From: Sulfurovum sp.
Lineage (GTDB): Bacteria > Campylobacterota > Campylobacteria > Campylobacterales > Sulfurovaceae
Direction of reading: 5' to 3'
Length of the DNA: 64,000 nt
Assembly: GCA_027063305.1 (NCBI GenBank)
Contig: JAMORY010000025.1
Location: forward strand, 1 to 64,000
The notes beneath the pieces were generated by a model. That model did no database searches and had not been told where the DNA came from. It was given only the letters and a program-made list of their open reading frames with translations. The position numbers and the translations under genes are program-made. Below, piece after piece: positions 8,851-17,716 of this stretch. Numbering within the stretch: position 1 is the first letter of the stretch; each line of letters starts with the position of its first letter.

Positions 8851-9869
8851 ATAAGACATCATTAATGGTTACAGCACTTTTTGTACTGGCGATCATAGGT
8901 GCGTACAGTGTTTATAAGCCTTTTTTACTCTCCTTAATCGTTGCGATATTATTAAGTATGGCTACTTTTAACTTGACGAAAAAACTGGTTGATTTTACAC
9001 ACTCACCTAAGATCTCTGCGGCTATTTCGACCCTTATGATGTCTATGCTGCTTTTTGCACCGATCATCTATTTGGCGACGGTGGGGGTGAACTATATCTC
9101 CGGGATCGATCAGCAAGGTGTTACAGATACGATGTCGGCACTTCGATCCGTGATCAATGATATCACCTTTTTACAGGATCTGACGCAAGAGTATCTTAGC
9201 GATGAGAAGATCGCCGAGTACATTAAAGCATCGACATCCTACTTGACGCTGGCGGGAAGTACGGGACTTGGTTTTGTGAAGAATATGCTTTTTGTGGTGG
9301 TCTTTTACTTCTTTATCAATTACTATGGAAACCGCTTTTTCGATACGATCCTCGAACTGCTACCTGTAAGTCCGCAAAAGGGCGAAAAGATGATGAAAGA
9401 GGTCTCTGCAACAATGGAGATCGTTTTTTATTCCATTATCGTTACAGCGATCTTTGAGGGGTTCTTGTTCGGTATGCTGATGAGTTTTTTCGGCTTTAAC
9501 GGGCTTTTCTTCGGTGTTATCTACGGGTTTGCTTCACTCATACCGATCATTGGAGGTATGGTGGTATGGGCACCTGTTTCACTCTATGTCTGGACGAAGA
9601 TCGATACCCAAACAGCGATCGTTATCGCCTCCTACTCGGTGATCGTTATATCTGTTATTGCCGATACTTTCGTCAAACCGATGATCATTGAGATCATTAA
9701 ACGGGATTTCCTTAAGAGTACGTTGCAGATCAACTCGATCTTGATCTTCTTCTCCATTTTGGCGGGGATGAGTACTTACGGGTTCTGGGGAATGATCCTT
9801 GGACCTGCGATCACATCGTTCCTGATCGCGATCACAAAGGTTTACTTGGACTATTCGGAGACAAGTTAA
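8847..9869 (+). CDS. AI-2E family (PerM-like) membrane transporter
   Basis: 340 residues with about eight membrane spans and an extracytoplasmic domain between the early and late spans, the layout of the AI-2E exporter/PerM family. Signature late segments: [19 protein letters not shown] and the final spans before TKVYLDYSE. Substrate is unknown; members are variously linked to signal or ion export, and the family name should not be read as proof of AI-2 transport. It overlaps ruvB by 4 bases. A second family member begins at the right edge of the window (63214). Confidence 0.88.
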   Translation: MNKTSLMVTALFVLAIIGAYSVYKPFLLSLIVAILLSMATFNLTKKLVDFTHSPKISAAISTLMMSMLLFAPIIYLATVGVNYISGIDQQGVTDTMSALRSVINDITFLQDLTQEYLSDEKIAEYIKASTSYLTLAGSTGLGFVKNMLFVVVFYFFINYYGNRFFDTILELLPVSPQKGEKMMKEVSATMEIVFYSIIVTAIFEGFLFGMLMSFFGFNGLFFGVIYGFASLIPIIGGMVVWAPVSLYVWTKIDTQTAIVIASYSVIVISVIADTFVKPMIIEIIKRDFLKSTLQINSILIFFSILAGMSTYGFWGMILGPAITSFLIAITKVYLDYSETS

Positions 9870-9904
9870 CCGTCAATTAATATTTATCGTTTACAATTAG
9901 CCTA

Positions 9905-9910
9905 TATAAT
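9905..9910 (+). promoter_or_regulatory. -10 box of the two-component operon
   Basis: TATAAT at 9905-9910, in A+T-rich sequence after the upstream stop. A transcript starting about 7 bases later would have a leader of only some 10-15 bases before the response regulator. Confidence 0.45.
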
Positions 9911-9931
9911 AGATGAAAAGGATATACCATC

Positions 9932-10609
9932 ATAAAGATATTGATCATAGAAGATGACCCGGAGTTGGCACTTATCTTGACCAACTACCTAACCAAGTAC
10001 GATATGGAGGTCATAGGGGCGGAAGATCCCTATATCGGGCTTTCACTCTTGACCCAGCACGATTTTGACCTGATCATCCTTGATCTGACCCTTCCGGGGA
10101 TGGATGGTCTGGAGGTGATCCCGAAGATCAGAGAGATCACCGATATTCCGATCATCATCTCTTCCGCACGTGATGATATTACCGATAAGGTCATCGGGCT
10201 TGAGCGTGGGGCGGATGACTATATGCCAAAGCCGTACGATCCGCGCGAACTGGTGACACGCATTAAGACGATACTCAGACGTACACAAGGAAGTGAAGGG
10301 AAAAAGGAGAAGCAAGAAGAACTTTTTGTTGCAGATCCGTCTGCAAGGACCATTCTCTTCAAGGGGCATTTTCTTGAGCTGACCGCAGCGGAGTATGATA
10401 TCCTCTCTATGCTCATTCAACACAAGAACGGGTCGGTATCGCGTGAGCAACTGCTCTATGAGAGTGAACATATCGATGATGACAGTTCGGTCAAGAACAT
10501 TGATGTGATCATCTCCCGTATCCGCCAGAAGATCGCCAAGATCGATCCGGACCATAGCTATATCAAGCCTATACGCGGTGTAGGGTACTTGCTAACAGAC
10601 CGCGTTTAA
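9932..10609 (+). CDS. OmpR-family response regulator (ArsR/RacR-like), non-standard start
   Basis: About 225 residues: a receiver domain with the phospho-acceptor Asp in LIILDLTLPGMDG and a C-terminal winged helix (residues about 125-220). The family start KILIIEDD is present, but it is preceded by ATA (9932) or ATC (9929) and there is no in-frame ATG, GTG or TTG between the upstream stop (TGA, 9914-9916) and the TTG at 9941, which would delete the first beta strand. AAGGA at 9917-9921 is well placed for 9929/9932 and too far from 9941. The sensor kinase begins 2 bases after the stop. It resembles the epsilonproteobacterial ArsRS/RacRS pairs. Confidence 0.85.
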   Translation: MKILIIEDDPELALILTNYLTKYDMEVIGAEDPYIGLSLLTQHDFDLIILDLTLPGMDGLEVIPKIREITDIPIIISSARDDITDKVIGLERGADDYMPKPYDPRELVTRIKTILRRTQGSEGKKEKQEELFVADPSARTILFKGHFLELTAAEYDILSMLIQHKNGSVSREQLLYESEHIDDDSSVKNIDVIISRIRQKIAKIDPDHSYIKPIRGVGYLLTDRV

Positions 10610-10610
10610 G

Positions 10611-11849
10611 ATGAAGAATCTCTCCGTTACCACCTTTATCCATATTCTCTTCTCCGTAGCGATCATTATCCTGATCGCTACATTCACACTCTTTCACTAC
10701 TGGGATCAGGATAGGCAGAAGATCGAAGAGTTCAAGCGGTATCAGCTTATCTCTTTGACCTTTCTTTCGAATCTAAAGCTCTATCCTTCAGAGGAGGAGC
10801 TACGAAAGCTCTATAAGGAGCTCCACGTCAAGCCTGTACCGCGCAAAAAAGTCGAAAAGCTCAAAGAAGCGATCTCCGATAGAGGAGATACACTCTTCTC
10901 TGGTGGATCTCAGCAACTAGGAAGGGTACGGGTTTTCAATGTTGACGGAGAGCGTTATATTTATGTTCAACGTATGTCCTATAATCTATTGTTAAAAGAT
11001 AATGTTCCGAAGAACTTCTTTTTTGAGATCGCGGTAACACTGGGCGTTGTCTTGATACTTCTTCTTTTGGTACTCTACATTGCCGTTTTGAAAAAGCTCT
11101 CGCCACTCAAGAAACTCCATCGACAGATACAGCGTTTTGCACAAGGAGATATGAATGTCTCCATCACCTATGAGCATGACGATGAGATCGGAAAGATCGC
11201 CAAGAGCTTTGATGATGCGATCAAGCATATTAATCAGCTTAGCACCTCAAAGAACCTCTTTATGCGTAACTTGATGCATGAGTTGAAAACCCCTATTACA
11301 AAAGGGCGCATTGTCGTTGAGATGCTGGATGACGAGGCGACCAAACAGGTGTTGGTACGGGCATTCGAGCGTATGAACGAGCTTATCTCCGAACTTGCCG
11401 AGATCGAACGGGTGACAACAAGAAGTTTCGAGCCGAACTTTGAGTACCTGATGCTCTCGGAGATCATCGAGGAGAGTAAAGAGCTGCTTATGGCGGAGGG
11501 GAGCTGTGTAAGCATCGATATCGAACCGATGGCATTGACAACCGATAAGAAGCTGATGGTGCTTGTTCTAAAGAACCTTTTAGATAACGGTATGAAGTAC
11601 GGGATAGATAAGTGTGTAACCCTGCGTACCCGTAACGGTGTGATCGAAGTGGTCTCTAAAGGTGAACCGCTGGAGCATCCGCTCTCTTACTATACCGAAC
11701 CCTTTTCTCAAGCAGAAAAGCGGAGTGCCGGTTTTGGGTTGGGACTTTATATTGTCGATACGATCTTAAAAAAGATCGGGTACTATTTGGAGTATCGTTA
11801 TGAAGAGGGACAGAATATCTTTATGCTTGTTCCGCAGAAGCAGGGGTAA
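10611..11849 (+). CDS. Membrane sensor histidine kinase (ArsS-like)
   Basis: 412 residues: one membrane span near the N-terminus, a periplasmic sensor of about 115 residues, a second span (near 140-165), a HAMP linker, a dimerisation helix with LMHELKTPITKG carrying the phospho-accepting His, and an ATP-binding domain ending FGLGLYIVDTI. The H-box form MHELKTPITKG is characteristic of epsilonproteobacterial kinases such as HP0165 (ArsS). It pairs with the response regulator 2 bases upstream. The signal sensed cannot be read from the sequence. Confidence 0.9.
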   Translation: MKNLSVTTFIHILFSVAIIILIATFTLFHYWDQDRQKIEEFKRYQLISLTFLSNLKLYPSEEELRKLYKELHVKPVPRKKVEKLKEAISDRGDTLFSGGSQQLGRVRVFNVDGERYIYVQRMSYNLLLKDNVPKNFFFEIAVTLGVVLILLLLVLYIAVLKKLSPLKKLHRQIQRFAQGDMNVSITYEHDDEIGKIAKSFDDAIKHINQLSTSKNLFMRNLMHELKTPITKGRIVVEMLDDEATKQVLVRAFERMNELISELAEIERVTTRSFEPNFEYLMLSEIIEESKELLMAEGSCVSIDIEPMALTTDKKLMVLVLKNLLDNGMKYGIDKCVTLRTRNGVIEVVSKGEPLEHPLSYYTEPFSQAEKRSAGFGLGLYIVDTILKKIGYYLEYRYEEGQNIFMLVPQKQG

Positions 11850-11855
11850 GGTAAT

Positions 11856-11920
11856 GCAGGTCGGGTCCTGTTGAACCTGACTCCATCTATTGTTTGTCAG
11901 GGTAGGATACCCTGACCTAG
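11856..11920. repeat. REP-like inverted pair between convergent genes
   Basis: Unit 1 (plus, 11856-11881): GCAGG then GTCGGGT/ACCTGAC stem. Unit 2 (minus, 11895-11920): reads TAGGTCAGGG, then TATCCTA, then CCCTGACA. The TAG that opens unit 2 is the stop codon of the Fe-S protein gene on the minus strand. The pair lies between two convergent genes and could act as a two-way terminator. Confidence 0.7.
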
Positions 11921-13221
11921 GCTTCTCTAAGCGCTTCGGCGATCAACTCCAGCGGGTTTTTGAAGATCACTTCCGAGCCTGCGCGGTTGAGTGATTCGCT
12001 GATCTGTACACGACAGGCACTACATTCGGCACTGACATAGTGCGCTTTGGTCTCATCGATCATTGCCGCTTTGGGCTTACCGGCAGCTTCTGCAAAGTGG
12101 AACTTCTCCGTTTGCATCGTGACACCGCCAAATCCGCAACAGCGGCTTGGATCGCTCATCTCCGCTATCGGATAGTTAGGGCTAAGGAGGTTACGAGGCT
12201 CTTGCCAGATACCTTGTACCTTCTTTGCATGGCACGGGTCGTGGTAGGTGACAATATGGTCGAACTTCTTACCTTTCTCTTCTAGCAATCTCTTTAGCTC
12301 CGTATGGTTATGTAGCCACTCGGTCGCCATATGGATCTTTTGGGCTACCTTTTTGGCACGTGCTTCCCACTCGGGCATATGATGATTTTTGAAAAATACC
12401 TGCCAGTCGTGTGTGACCATTGCCGAGCAGGTTGCTTCTGGAATGAGCATCGCATCATATTCATCCATGAAGGTCTCGAAGTATTCGATGTTCTTCTTTG
12501 TCATACGCTCTACCGAGTCCACAGCACCGGTAAAGTATGCCGGTGCCCCACAGCACTGCTGCTCTTTGGGAATAAAGACTTCAATATTGAGGTGCTCAAG
12601 TATCTCTACAAGGCTCTTTCCAATTCCTTCATAGTTGTAATTTCCCAAACAACCGATGAAGATAGCTACCTTTAGCTTCTTCTCCTGCGGTTTGGGTGCG
12701 GGGATGTGCTCCGGGTAGCTGTTAAGAAAGCTAGTTTTCATCATCGATGGGATGAGACGTCCCTTTTTCATCATCGGGATGGAGAAGCGTGCTTTAAGCC
12801 CTCTGCCTTTCTTATCTTCTGCCAAGGCACAGGTTTTGAACATGAAACCGAACTTCATGACGATATCCATCACTTTACGGTGTTCAAGCAGGAAGAAGAT
12901 CGCTTTTTTAAACCATGCGATCCCATATTTATCTGCAATATCGGCACGTACCTCTTCAATGACCATATCCGTAGGCAAAGAGTTGGGGCAGACATCGGTA
13001 CAGGCAGTACAGAGAAAGCAGCTCTCAAAGATATCTTTGGCATTCTTATCCAGCGGAAGTTGTCCCCTCTGATAAGCACCTAAAAGGTCGATAAAGCCAC
13101 GTGGTGAGGTGGTCTCATCGGGGTTGATCTGGTGAATGGTACAGACTGGGATACACTTTCCGCATTTGATACAGGCATCACTGGTCTCGGTGAAATTGAA
13201 AAGCTCTTCGGGTTTTTTCAT
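11917..13221 (-). CDS. Fe-S oxidoreductase, GlcF/GlpC-like
   Basis: 434 residues. An N-terminal pair of 4Fe-4S motifs (CIKCGKCIPVC near residue 17, CFLCTACTDVCP near residue 68) is followed by two CCG domains (CCGAPAYF and CCGFGG), the layout of the electron-transfer subunit of glycolate oxidase (GlcF), anaerobic glycerol-3-phosphate dehydrogenase (GlpC) and lactate utilisation LutA. No flavin subunit is adjacent, so the partner is unknown. It lies next to hemN, as I recall for HP0665/HP0666. The ribosome site AAGGAG lies within a hairpin (13225-13243) at the edge of repeat element B. Confidence 0.85.
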   Translation of the reverse strand: MKKPEELFNFTETSDACIKCGKCIPVCTIHQINPDETTSPRGFIDLLGAYQRGQLPLDKNAKDIFESCFLCTACTDVCPNSLPTDMVIEEVRADIADKYGIAWFKKAIFFLLEHRKVMDIVMKFGFMFKTCALAEDKKGRGLKARFSIPMMKKGRLIPSMMKTSFLNSYPEHIPAPKPQEKKLKVAIFIGCLGNYNYEGIGKSLVEILEHLNIEVFIPKEQQCCGAPAYFTGAVDSVERMTKKNIEYFETFMDEYDAMLIPEATCSAMVTHDWQVFFKNHHMPEWEARAKKVAQKIHMATEWLHNHTELKRLLEEKGKKFDHIVTYHDPCHAKKVQGIWQEPRNLLSPNYPIAEMSDPSRCCGFGGVTMQTEKFHFAEAAGKPKAAMIDETKAHYVSAECSACRVQISESLNRAGSEVIFKNPLELIAEALREA

Positions 13222-13224
13222 GCG

Positions 13225-13417
13225 AAAACTCCTTGGGAGTTTTGAGTGAATAGTGAATGGTGAATAGTGAATGGTGTCGGTATGTTTTGCTTTGCAAAAC
13301 TTTTATTGGTCGTGTTCATAAAAATCCTTGTAAAAGAGAGCATTGTGTAACAATGCAAACCTTCATTATTCATTATTAACTATTGATCATTCATTGACAA
13401 GACGGTTATACCGTCTT
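13225..13417. repeat. Heptamer-array element B (between the Fe-S gene and hemN)
   Basis: In order on the plus strand: hairpin AAAACTCC-TTG-GGAGTTTT (13225-13243) holding the Fe-S gene ribosome site; array TGAATAG/TGAATGG, four units (13247-13274); TGTCGG; palindrome GTTTTGC-TTT-GCAAAAC (13284-13300) followed by TTTTATT; spacer; palindrome GCATTGT-GTA-ACAATGC (13340-13356); array of five units of form TTNANTN (13362-13396), the third being TTAACTA; hairpin AAGACGG-TTATA-CCGTCTT (13399-13417) that contains the hemN stop codon. Element C shares the same plan part for part. Confidence 0.8.
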
Positions 13418-14773
13418 AGAGAAGCTCTTTTTGCTTCCGCTGTACTGATGCATATAGGCATCGAACGGCATGGCGATGTTACGGATAAGCAGTGTTCCTG
13501 TAGGGGAGACGCTGATCTTCTCATCGGTGATGGTCACAAGGTCCGCATCGACAAACTCCTGAAGCGCTTCAAGTGCATTGGCAAAATAGTCTTCAAAGTC
13601 GATACCGTGTTCTTTTTCGACACGTTTGATATCAATGGCGAAATTCGCCATCAGCTCCATGATGACCGCTTTTCTCAGGTAGTCGTCATCGCTAAGTTCC
13701 ACACCGCGCTCGAAAGGTAGTCTTCCCGAATCGATCGCCGCCTCATACGCTTTCATATCTTTGGTGTTCTGTGCATAGTAACGGCTGCCTTCTCCGATGC
13801 TGGTCAGCCCGATACCGATAAGGTTCGCACCCCCTTTGGTCGTGTAGCCTTGGAAGTTACGGTGTAGCTCCCCTTTTGCAATGGCACCGAATAGCTCATC
13901 TTCGGGTTTGGCAAAGTGATCCATTCCTACCATCTTATAGCCGTTCTTTTCAAAAAAGTCAATGGTGTACTGGAATATCTGTAGCTTCACATCGGGAGAG
14001 GGGAGTGTGGTCTCATCGAACTTACGCATGGTCTTCTTCATCCACGGTACGTGGGCGTAGTTGAATACCGCCAATCTGTCCGGATCGAGGCTGAAAGCCT
14101 GTTCAAGGGTTGATTTAAAGCTCTCGAAGGTCTGGTAGGGTAGTCCGTAGATCAAGTCGACATTAATGGAGTTGATGCCGTATGTACGTGCCAGATCGAC
14201 TGCGGCTTTGGTCAGGTCGTAAGGCTGGATACGGTGGATCTCCTGCTGTACCTTCGGGTCGAAATCCTGCACACCGAAACTGATACGGTTAAAGCCATGC
14301 TTCTTAAAGACCTTCATCTGCTCTTCATTGAAGAAACGCGGATCTATCTCTACGCTGATCTCCGCATCGACACTCCAGTTGGGGAACTTCTCTTTGATGT
14401 AAGAGACGATCTCATCAAGCTCGAACGCCTTGTAGAATGTCGGTGTTCCACCCCCGAAGTGGAACTGGATCACTTCACGGTTTGTATCGAGGTGCTGTGC
14501 GAGGATGTCGATCTCTTTTTTAAGGTACTCGATGTATTGGCTCAGTTTCTCTTCTTTAGAGGTAAAGACGACGTTACAGCCGCAGAAGTAACAGGCACTT
14601 CGGCAAAATGGCAGGTGAACATACAATGAGAGCTTTTCATCTCCCTCTTCAAGGTATTTGAGGTAGTTCTCATATTTGAAGTCGTTATTGAACTCTAAAG
14701 CAGTCGGGTAAGAGGTGTATCTTGGTCCGGGTTTGGAGTATTTGCTAAATTTTTCTAAGTCGATGGTGCTCAA
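13406..14773 (-). CDS. hemN: Oxygen-independent coproporphyrinogen III dehydrogenase
   Basis: 455 residues. Radical-SAM enzyme converting coproporphyrinogen III to protoporphyrinogen IX without oxygen. The radical-SAM cysteines are C57, C61 and C64 (CRSACYFC), with an extra Cys at 66 as in true HemN; the N-terminal PGPRYTSYPTA and the FGGGTPT and FGVQDFD segments are intact. The start is a TTG at 14773: upstream in-frame codons run into the repeat array, and AAGGAA sits just before it. Both the ribosome site and the TTG lie inside a palindrome (14769-14789), and the stop lies in another (13399-13417). With hemB it supplies haem for the many cytochromes here. Confidence 0.95.
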   Translation of the reverse strand: MSTIDLEKFSKYSKPGPRYTSYPTALEFNNDFKYENYLKYLEEGDEKLSLYVHLPFCRSACYFCGCNVVFTSKEEKLSQYIEYLKKEIDILAQHLDTNREVIQFHFGGGTPTFYKAFELDEIVSYIKEKFPNWSVDAEISVEIDPRFFNEEQMKVFKKHGFNRISFGVQDFDPKVQQEIHRIQPYDLTKAAVDLARTYGINSINVDLIYGLPYQTFESFKSTLEQAFSLDPDRLAVFNYAHVPWMKKTMRKFDETTLPSPDVKLQIFQYTIDFFEKNGYKMVGMDHFAKPEDELFGAIAKGELHRNFQGYTTKGGANLIGIGLTSIGEGSRYYAQNTKDMKAYEAAIDSGRLPFERGVELSDDDYLRKAVIMELMANFAIDIKRVEKEHGIDFEDYFANALEALQEFVDADLVTITDEKISVSPTGTLLIRNIAMPFDAYMHQYSGSKKSFSKTV

Positions 14774-14974
14774 AAGATTTCCTTTTGAGAGTGAATAGTG
14801 AATAGTGAATAGTGAATAGTGTCGGTAGGTTTTGCGCTGCAAAAGCACTATTTACTGTTTACTTATTCCGTTCACTCCTTTTTATTTTTTAATAAAAGTG
14901 TTCGGTACGAACACATACAATCATTATTCGTTATTAACTATTAATTATTCACTCAATCATCGTTCCGATGATTG
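14769..14974. repeat. Heptamer-array element C (between hemN and argF)
   Basis: Hairpin CTCAAAAG-ATTTC-CTTTTGAG (14769-14789) over the hemN ribosome site and start; array TGAATAG x4 (14792-14819); TGTCGGTAGG; palindrome TTTTGC-GCT-GCAAAA (14830-14844); spacer of about 50 bases; palindrome GTGTTCG-GTA-CGAACAC (14898-14914) with a TTTTATT tail on its other strand; five units of form TTNNNTA (14920-14954), the third TTAACTA as in element B; hairpin CAATCATCG-TTC-CGATGATTG (14954-14974) containing the argF stop. Left arrays of B and C are nearly identical, and the palindromes are not. Confidence 0.8.
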
Positions 14975-15882
14975 TCAAGCCATACCATGATCCCTTTTTG
15001 GGCATGGAGGCGGTTCTCCGCTTCGGTGAAGATGACATCGGCGTGTTTTTCAAATGTCTCTTCGCTCACTTCGTATCCTCGGTAAGCCGGAAGACAGTGG
15101 AGGAAGATGGCATCGTCTTTGGCATGGCTCATCAGTGCCTCATCGACCATATACCCTTCAAAGGCTTTGAGGCGGATCTCTTTCTCATCTTCCTGTCCCA
15201 TACTGACCCAGGTGTCAGTAGTGACCACATCACACCCTTTGACCGCTTCGACAGGATCGTTTCCGAATGTGATCTTCGCACCGCTCTCTTTGGCAAAAGC
15301 AAGAGCTTTTTTTACGATGGCTTCGTTACATTCATACCCTTTCGGGGTAGCAACGCGAAGCTCGAAGCCCATTTTAGCCGCAAGCATCAGCCATGAGTGT
15401 GTCATATTGTTCCCGTCCCCGACATAGGCACATACAGGATTGTCTGCTTTGCCGAACTCCAGCATGGTCAGGTAGTCGGTCATCAGTTGTACGGGGTGGT
15501 AGTCATCGGTCAGACCGTTAATGACAGGAACTTTAGAGTAGTGTGCAAACTCTTCGAGTTTGCTGTGCTCAAAGGTACGGATCATCACCATATCGACCAT
15601 ACGGCTGATAACGCGTGCGGTATCTTTCATCGGTTCGCCGCGACCGAGCTGAATATCGCTGGAGGAGAGGAAGAGTCCTACACCGCCGAGCTGATAGATC
15701 CCCGTTTCAAAGCTGACACGTGTACGTGTAGAGCTTTTCTCGAAGATCATACCGAGGGTTTGTTGCTCCATGTAAGGAACGAACTCTTTACGTTTGGTCT
15801 GTGCTTTGATCTTACGTGCGAGATCGATCATTTCAAGCAGTTCGCTCTTAGTGAAATCCGCAAGGGTTAAAAAGTGTCTCAT
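14953..15882 (-). CDS. argF: Ornithine carbamoyltransferase
   Basis: 309 residues. Makes citrulline from ornithine and carbamoyl phosphate in arginine synthesis. The carbamoyl phosphate loop SSTRTRVSF, the HPVQ segment (here [12 protein letters not shown]) and the ornithine loop HCLPAYRG are present. The ATG at 15882 ([12 protein letters not shown]) matches the family start and is preceded by AAGG; an in-frame ATG at 15900 is less likely. The last codons and stop form one arm of a palindrome at the edge of repeat element C. hemN-argF-hemB-ribA order is as I recall in Campylobacter jejuni. Confidence 0.96.
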   Translation of the reverse strand: MRHFLTLADFTKSELLEMIDLARKIKAQTKRKEFVPYMEQQTLGMIFEKSSTRTRVSFETGIYQLGGVGLFLSSSDIQLGRGEPMKDTARVISRMVDMVMIRTFEHSKLEEFAHYSKVPVINGLTDDYHPVQLMTDYLTMLEFGKADNPVCAYVGDGNNMTHSWLMLAAKMGFELRVATPKGYECNEAIVKKALAFAKESGAKITFGNDPVEAVKGCDVVTTDTWVSMGQEDEKEIRLKAFEGYMVDEALMSHAKDDAIFLHCLPAYRGYEVSEETFEKHADVIFTEAENRLHAQKGIMVWLDNHRNDD

Positions 15883-15968
15883 TGGACCTTCCTTATACAC
15901 CTATTTTCAGGTGCAAAATTTAAAGAGAATATTCTACCATAAATATGGCTAAATTGAACTTGACATCT

Positions 15969-16589
15969 TTAAAGCTTTGGTTTTTTCACCGTTTTTCCAA
16001 GCTCCGTAGCAATGGCATAAGCGATCAGGTGTGCGATCTTCTTAAGACGAGGCTCAAGCCAATAGGTCTGCTTGGGACAAGTGATCTCTCCAAGCTCCAG
16101 AACAAGGAACTTTGGGGCCAATATCCAGCGGTATGCGTAGTAGTCGCGTAGATTGTCGGTGAAGTTGTCTTCATGCCAGTTAAAAGGGTAGTAGGGCTCA
16201 TAGAGTGCTTTCCATCGCTGAGCGAACTGGTAGGATGCGTTATTGTCGGGGTAGCCTACCGAAGCGCCTGAGTGGCAGATGTTGTTAGCCCCGTCAAAAT
16301 GGATTGCAACAGCGATCTTGGCACGTTGCATGGTACTGTCTGCGGGGATACGCAGCACATCGATCCCCCATATACGAAGCTGTTTTGCAACTTCATCGGC
16401 GACTTGTACATTCCAATCCTCTTCTCTGAAATCCTTACACTCCGCACCGGTATTTCCACAGGTACGCCCCTCATGCCCTGCCTGTACAATGACCGATACG
16501 GGAGGTTTAAGGCTCTGGTAGAGAATGTAGCCTAAAAAACCTATGATAATAATGGTAAAGAGTGCCGCCGTTTTATTCTTGAGTTTCAT
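15969..16589 (-). CDS. Membrane-anchored N-acetylmuramoyl-L-alanine amidase (Amidase_3-like)
   Basis: 206 residues. A single N-terminal membrane span (about 10-28) anchors a periplasmic domain that shows the zinc-amidase pattern: QAGHEGR with the first His ligand, FREEDWN with the Glu ligand, AIHFDG with the second His, and LVLELGE with the catalytic Glu. It would cut the bond between muramic acid and the stem peptide. It is short for the family and has no SPOR or AMIN domain. Cys residues flank the first motif. It sits between argF and hemB on the same strand. Assignment rests on motif spacing only. Confidence 0.7.
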   Translation of the reverse strand: MKLKNKTAALFTIIIIGFLGYILYQSLKPPVSVIVQAGHEGRTCGNTGAECKDFREEDWNVQVADEVAKQLRIWGIDVLRIPADSTMQRAKIAVAIHFDGANNICHSGASVGYPDNNASYQFAQRWKALYEPYYPFNWHEDNFTDNLRDYYAYRWILAPKFLVLELGEITCPKQTYWLEPRLKKIAHLIAYAIATELGKTVKKPKL

Positions 16590-16652
16590 AGGCGCGATTA
16601 TAGCGTAAATTATTTGACATCATAAAGAAGAAAAGAAGATAGGCAGTAGCAC

Positions 16653-17624
16653 CTATCCTCGTAGAATTTCCGCCGCTTCTTTTGCATGGTAGGTAATGAT
16701 GATATCCGCACCCGCACGTTTGAAGCCAAGCAGTGTCTCCATCATCACTCTGTCGTAGTCGATGACACCGGCTTTGGCTGCCATTTTAAGCATAGAGTAT
16801 TCACCGCTGACATTGTAGACTGCCAGTGGCAGAGTGGTGTTCTCTCTGACATCTCTGATGACATCCATGTAGGCAAGGGCGGGCTTGACCATGAGGATGT
16901 CCGCACCTTCGAGTTCGTCGGCTACACTCTCTGCAATGGCTTCTCTGCGGTTTGCAGGGTTCATCTGGTAGCTTCTTCTGTCTCCAAAGCTTGGGCTGGA
17001 CTCTGCGACATCACGGAAAGGGCCGTAGTAGGCGGAGGCGAATTTGGTAGAGTAGCTCATAACAGGAAGGTTCTCGAACCCTGCACCGTCAAGTCCGCCG
17101 CGGATCGCTTGTATCATACCATCCATCATCCCTGAAGGGGCGATCATATCCGCACCTGCTTTGGCATGAACCACCGCTTGTTTGGCAAGGTTGTCAAGGG
17201 TGATGTCGTTGTCGACGGTCTCCAGTACGGGGTCAAGTACACCGCAGTGTCCGTGATCGGTGTATTCGCAAAAACAGAGGTCGGTGACTACGAACATGTC
17301 GGGGTGTGCCGCTTTGATCGCACGAACGGTCTGAGCGATGATACCGTGTTCACACATCGCATCGCTTCCTACAGAGTCTTTGACATCAGGGATACCGAAG
17401 AGAATAACGGACTTGATCCCCAGCGCTTTAAGTACCTCACACTCCTTAACGATCTCGTCAATGCTCATCTGGTAAACACCCGGCATGGAAGCGACTTCAT
17501 CTTTAATACCTTCGCCGCTTCTTGCAAAGAGCGGGTAGATAAAATCATTCACGGTCAGTGCCGTCTCTTGGAGTAGGTTTCTGAGGACTGGGTTGATTCT
17601 TTTTCGTCTAAATCTGGTAAACAT
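16653..17624 (-). CDS. hemB: Delta-aminolevulinic acid dehydratase
   Basis: 323 residues. Condenses two 5-aminolevulinate molecules to porphobilinogen. The metal site CFCEYTDHGHCG contains the three Cys of the zinc-dependent class; Schiff-base lysines lie in STKFASAYYGPF and in MVKPALAY. Length is normal. Divergent from ribA across a gap that holds a heptamer array. Confidence 0.96.
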   Translation of the reverse strand: MFTRFRRKRINPVLRNLLQETALTVNDFIYPLFARSGEGIKDEVASMPGVYQMSIDEIVKECEVLKALGIKSVILFGIPDVKDSVGSDAMCEHGIIAQTVRAIKAAHPDMFVVTDLCFCEYTDHGHCGVLDPVLETVDNDITLDNLAKQAVVHAKAGADMIAPSGMMDGMIQAIRGGLDGAGFENLPVMSYSTKFASAYYGPFRDVAESSPSFGDRRSYQMNPANRREAIAESVADELEGADILMVKPALAYMDVIRDVRENTTLPLAVYNVSGEYSMLKMAAKAGVIDYDRVMMETLLGFKRAGADIIITYHAKEAAEILRG

Positions 17625-17665
17625 AAAATAGCCTTGGATAAATAGTTTTCATCATTTTACACTAA

Positions 17666-17700
17666 AATTTCTAATTTCTAATTTCTAATTTCTAATTTTT
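17666..17700. repeat. Single heptamer array E (hemB-ribA gap)
   Basis: Four perfect units AATTTCT (17666-17693) plus a degenerate fifth, AATTTTT. No opposite-facing partner array is present, unlike elements A to D. It runs into the ribA -10 box, so unit number would set the distance of upstream sequence to that promoter. Confidence 0.7.
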
Positions 17701-17704
17701 AAAG

Positions 17705-17710
17705 TATAAT
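17705..17710 (+). promoter_or_regulatory. ribA -10 box, close to the start codon
   Basis: TATAAT at 17705-17710 ends only 6 bases before the ribA ATG at 17717. No Shine-Dalgarno lies between the array and the ATG. Transcription from this box would start at or very near the A of ATG, giving a leaderless message. Confidence 0.45.
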
Positions 17711-17716
17711 CCCCTC

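Noticed and set aside
7828-8862. Long antisense frame over ruvB
   Set aside because: Mirrors ruvB codon structure, has no family resemblance and no ribosome site.
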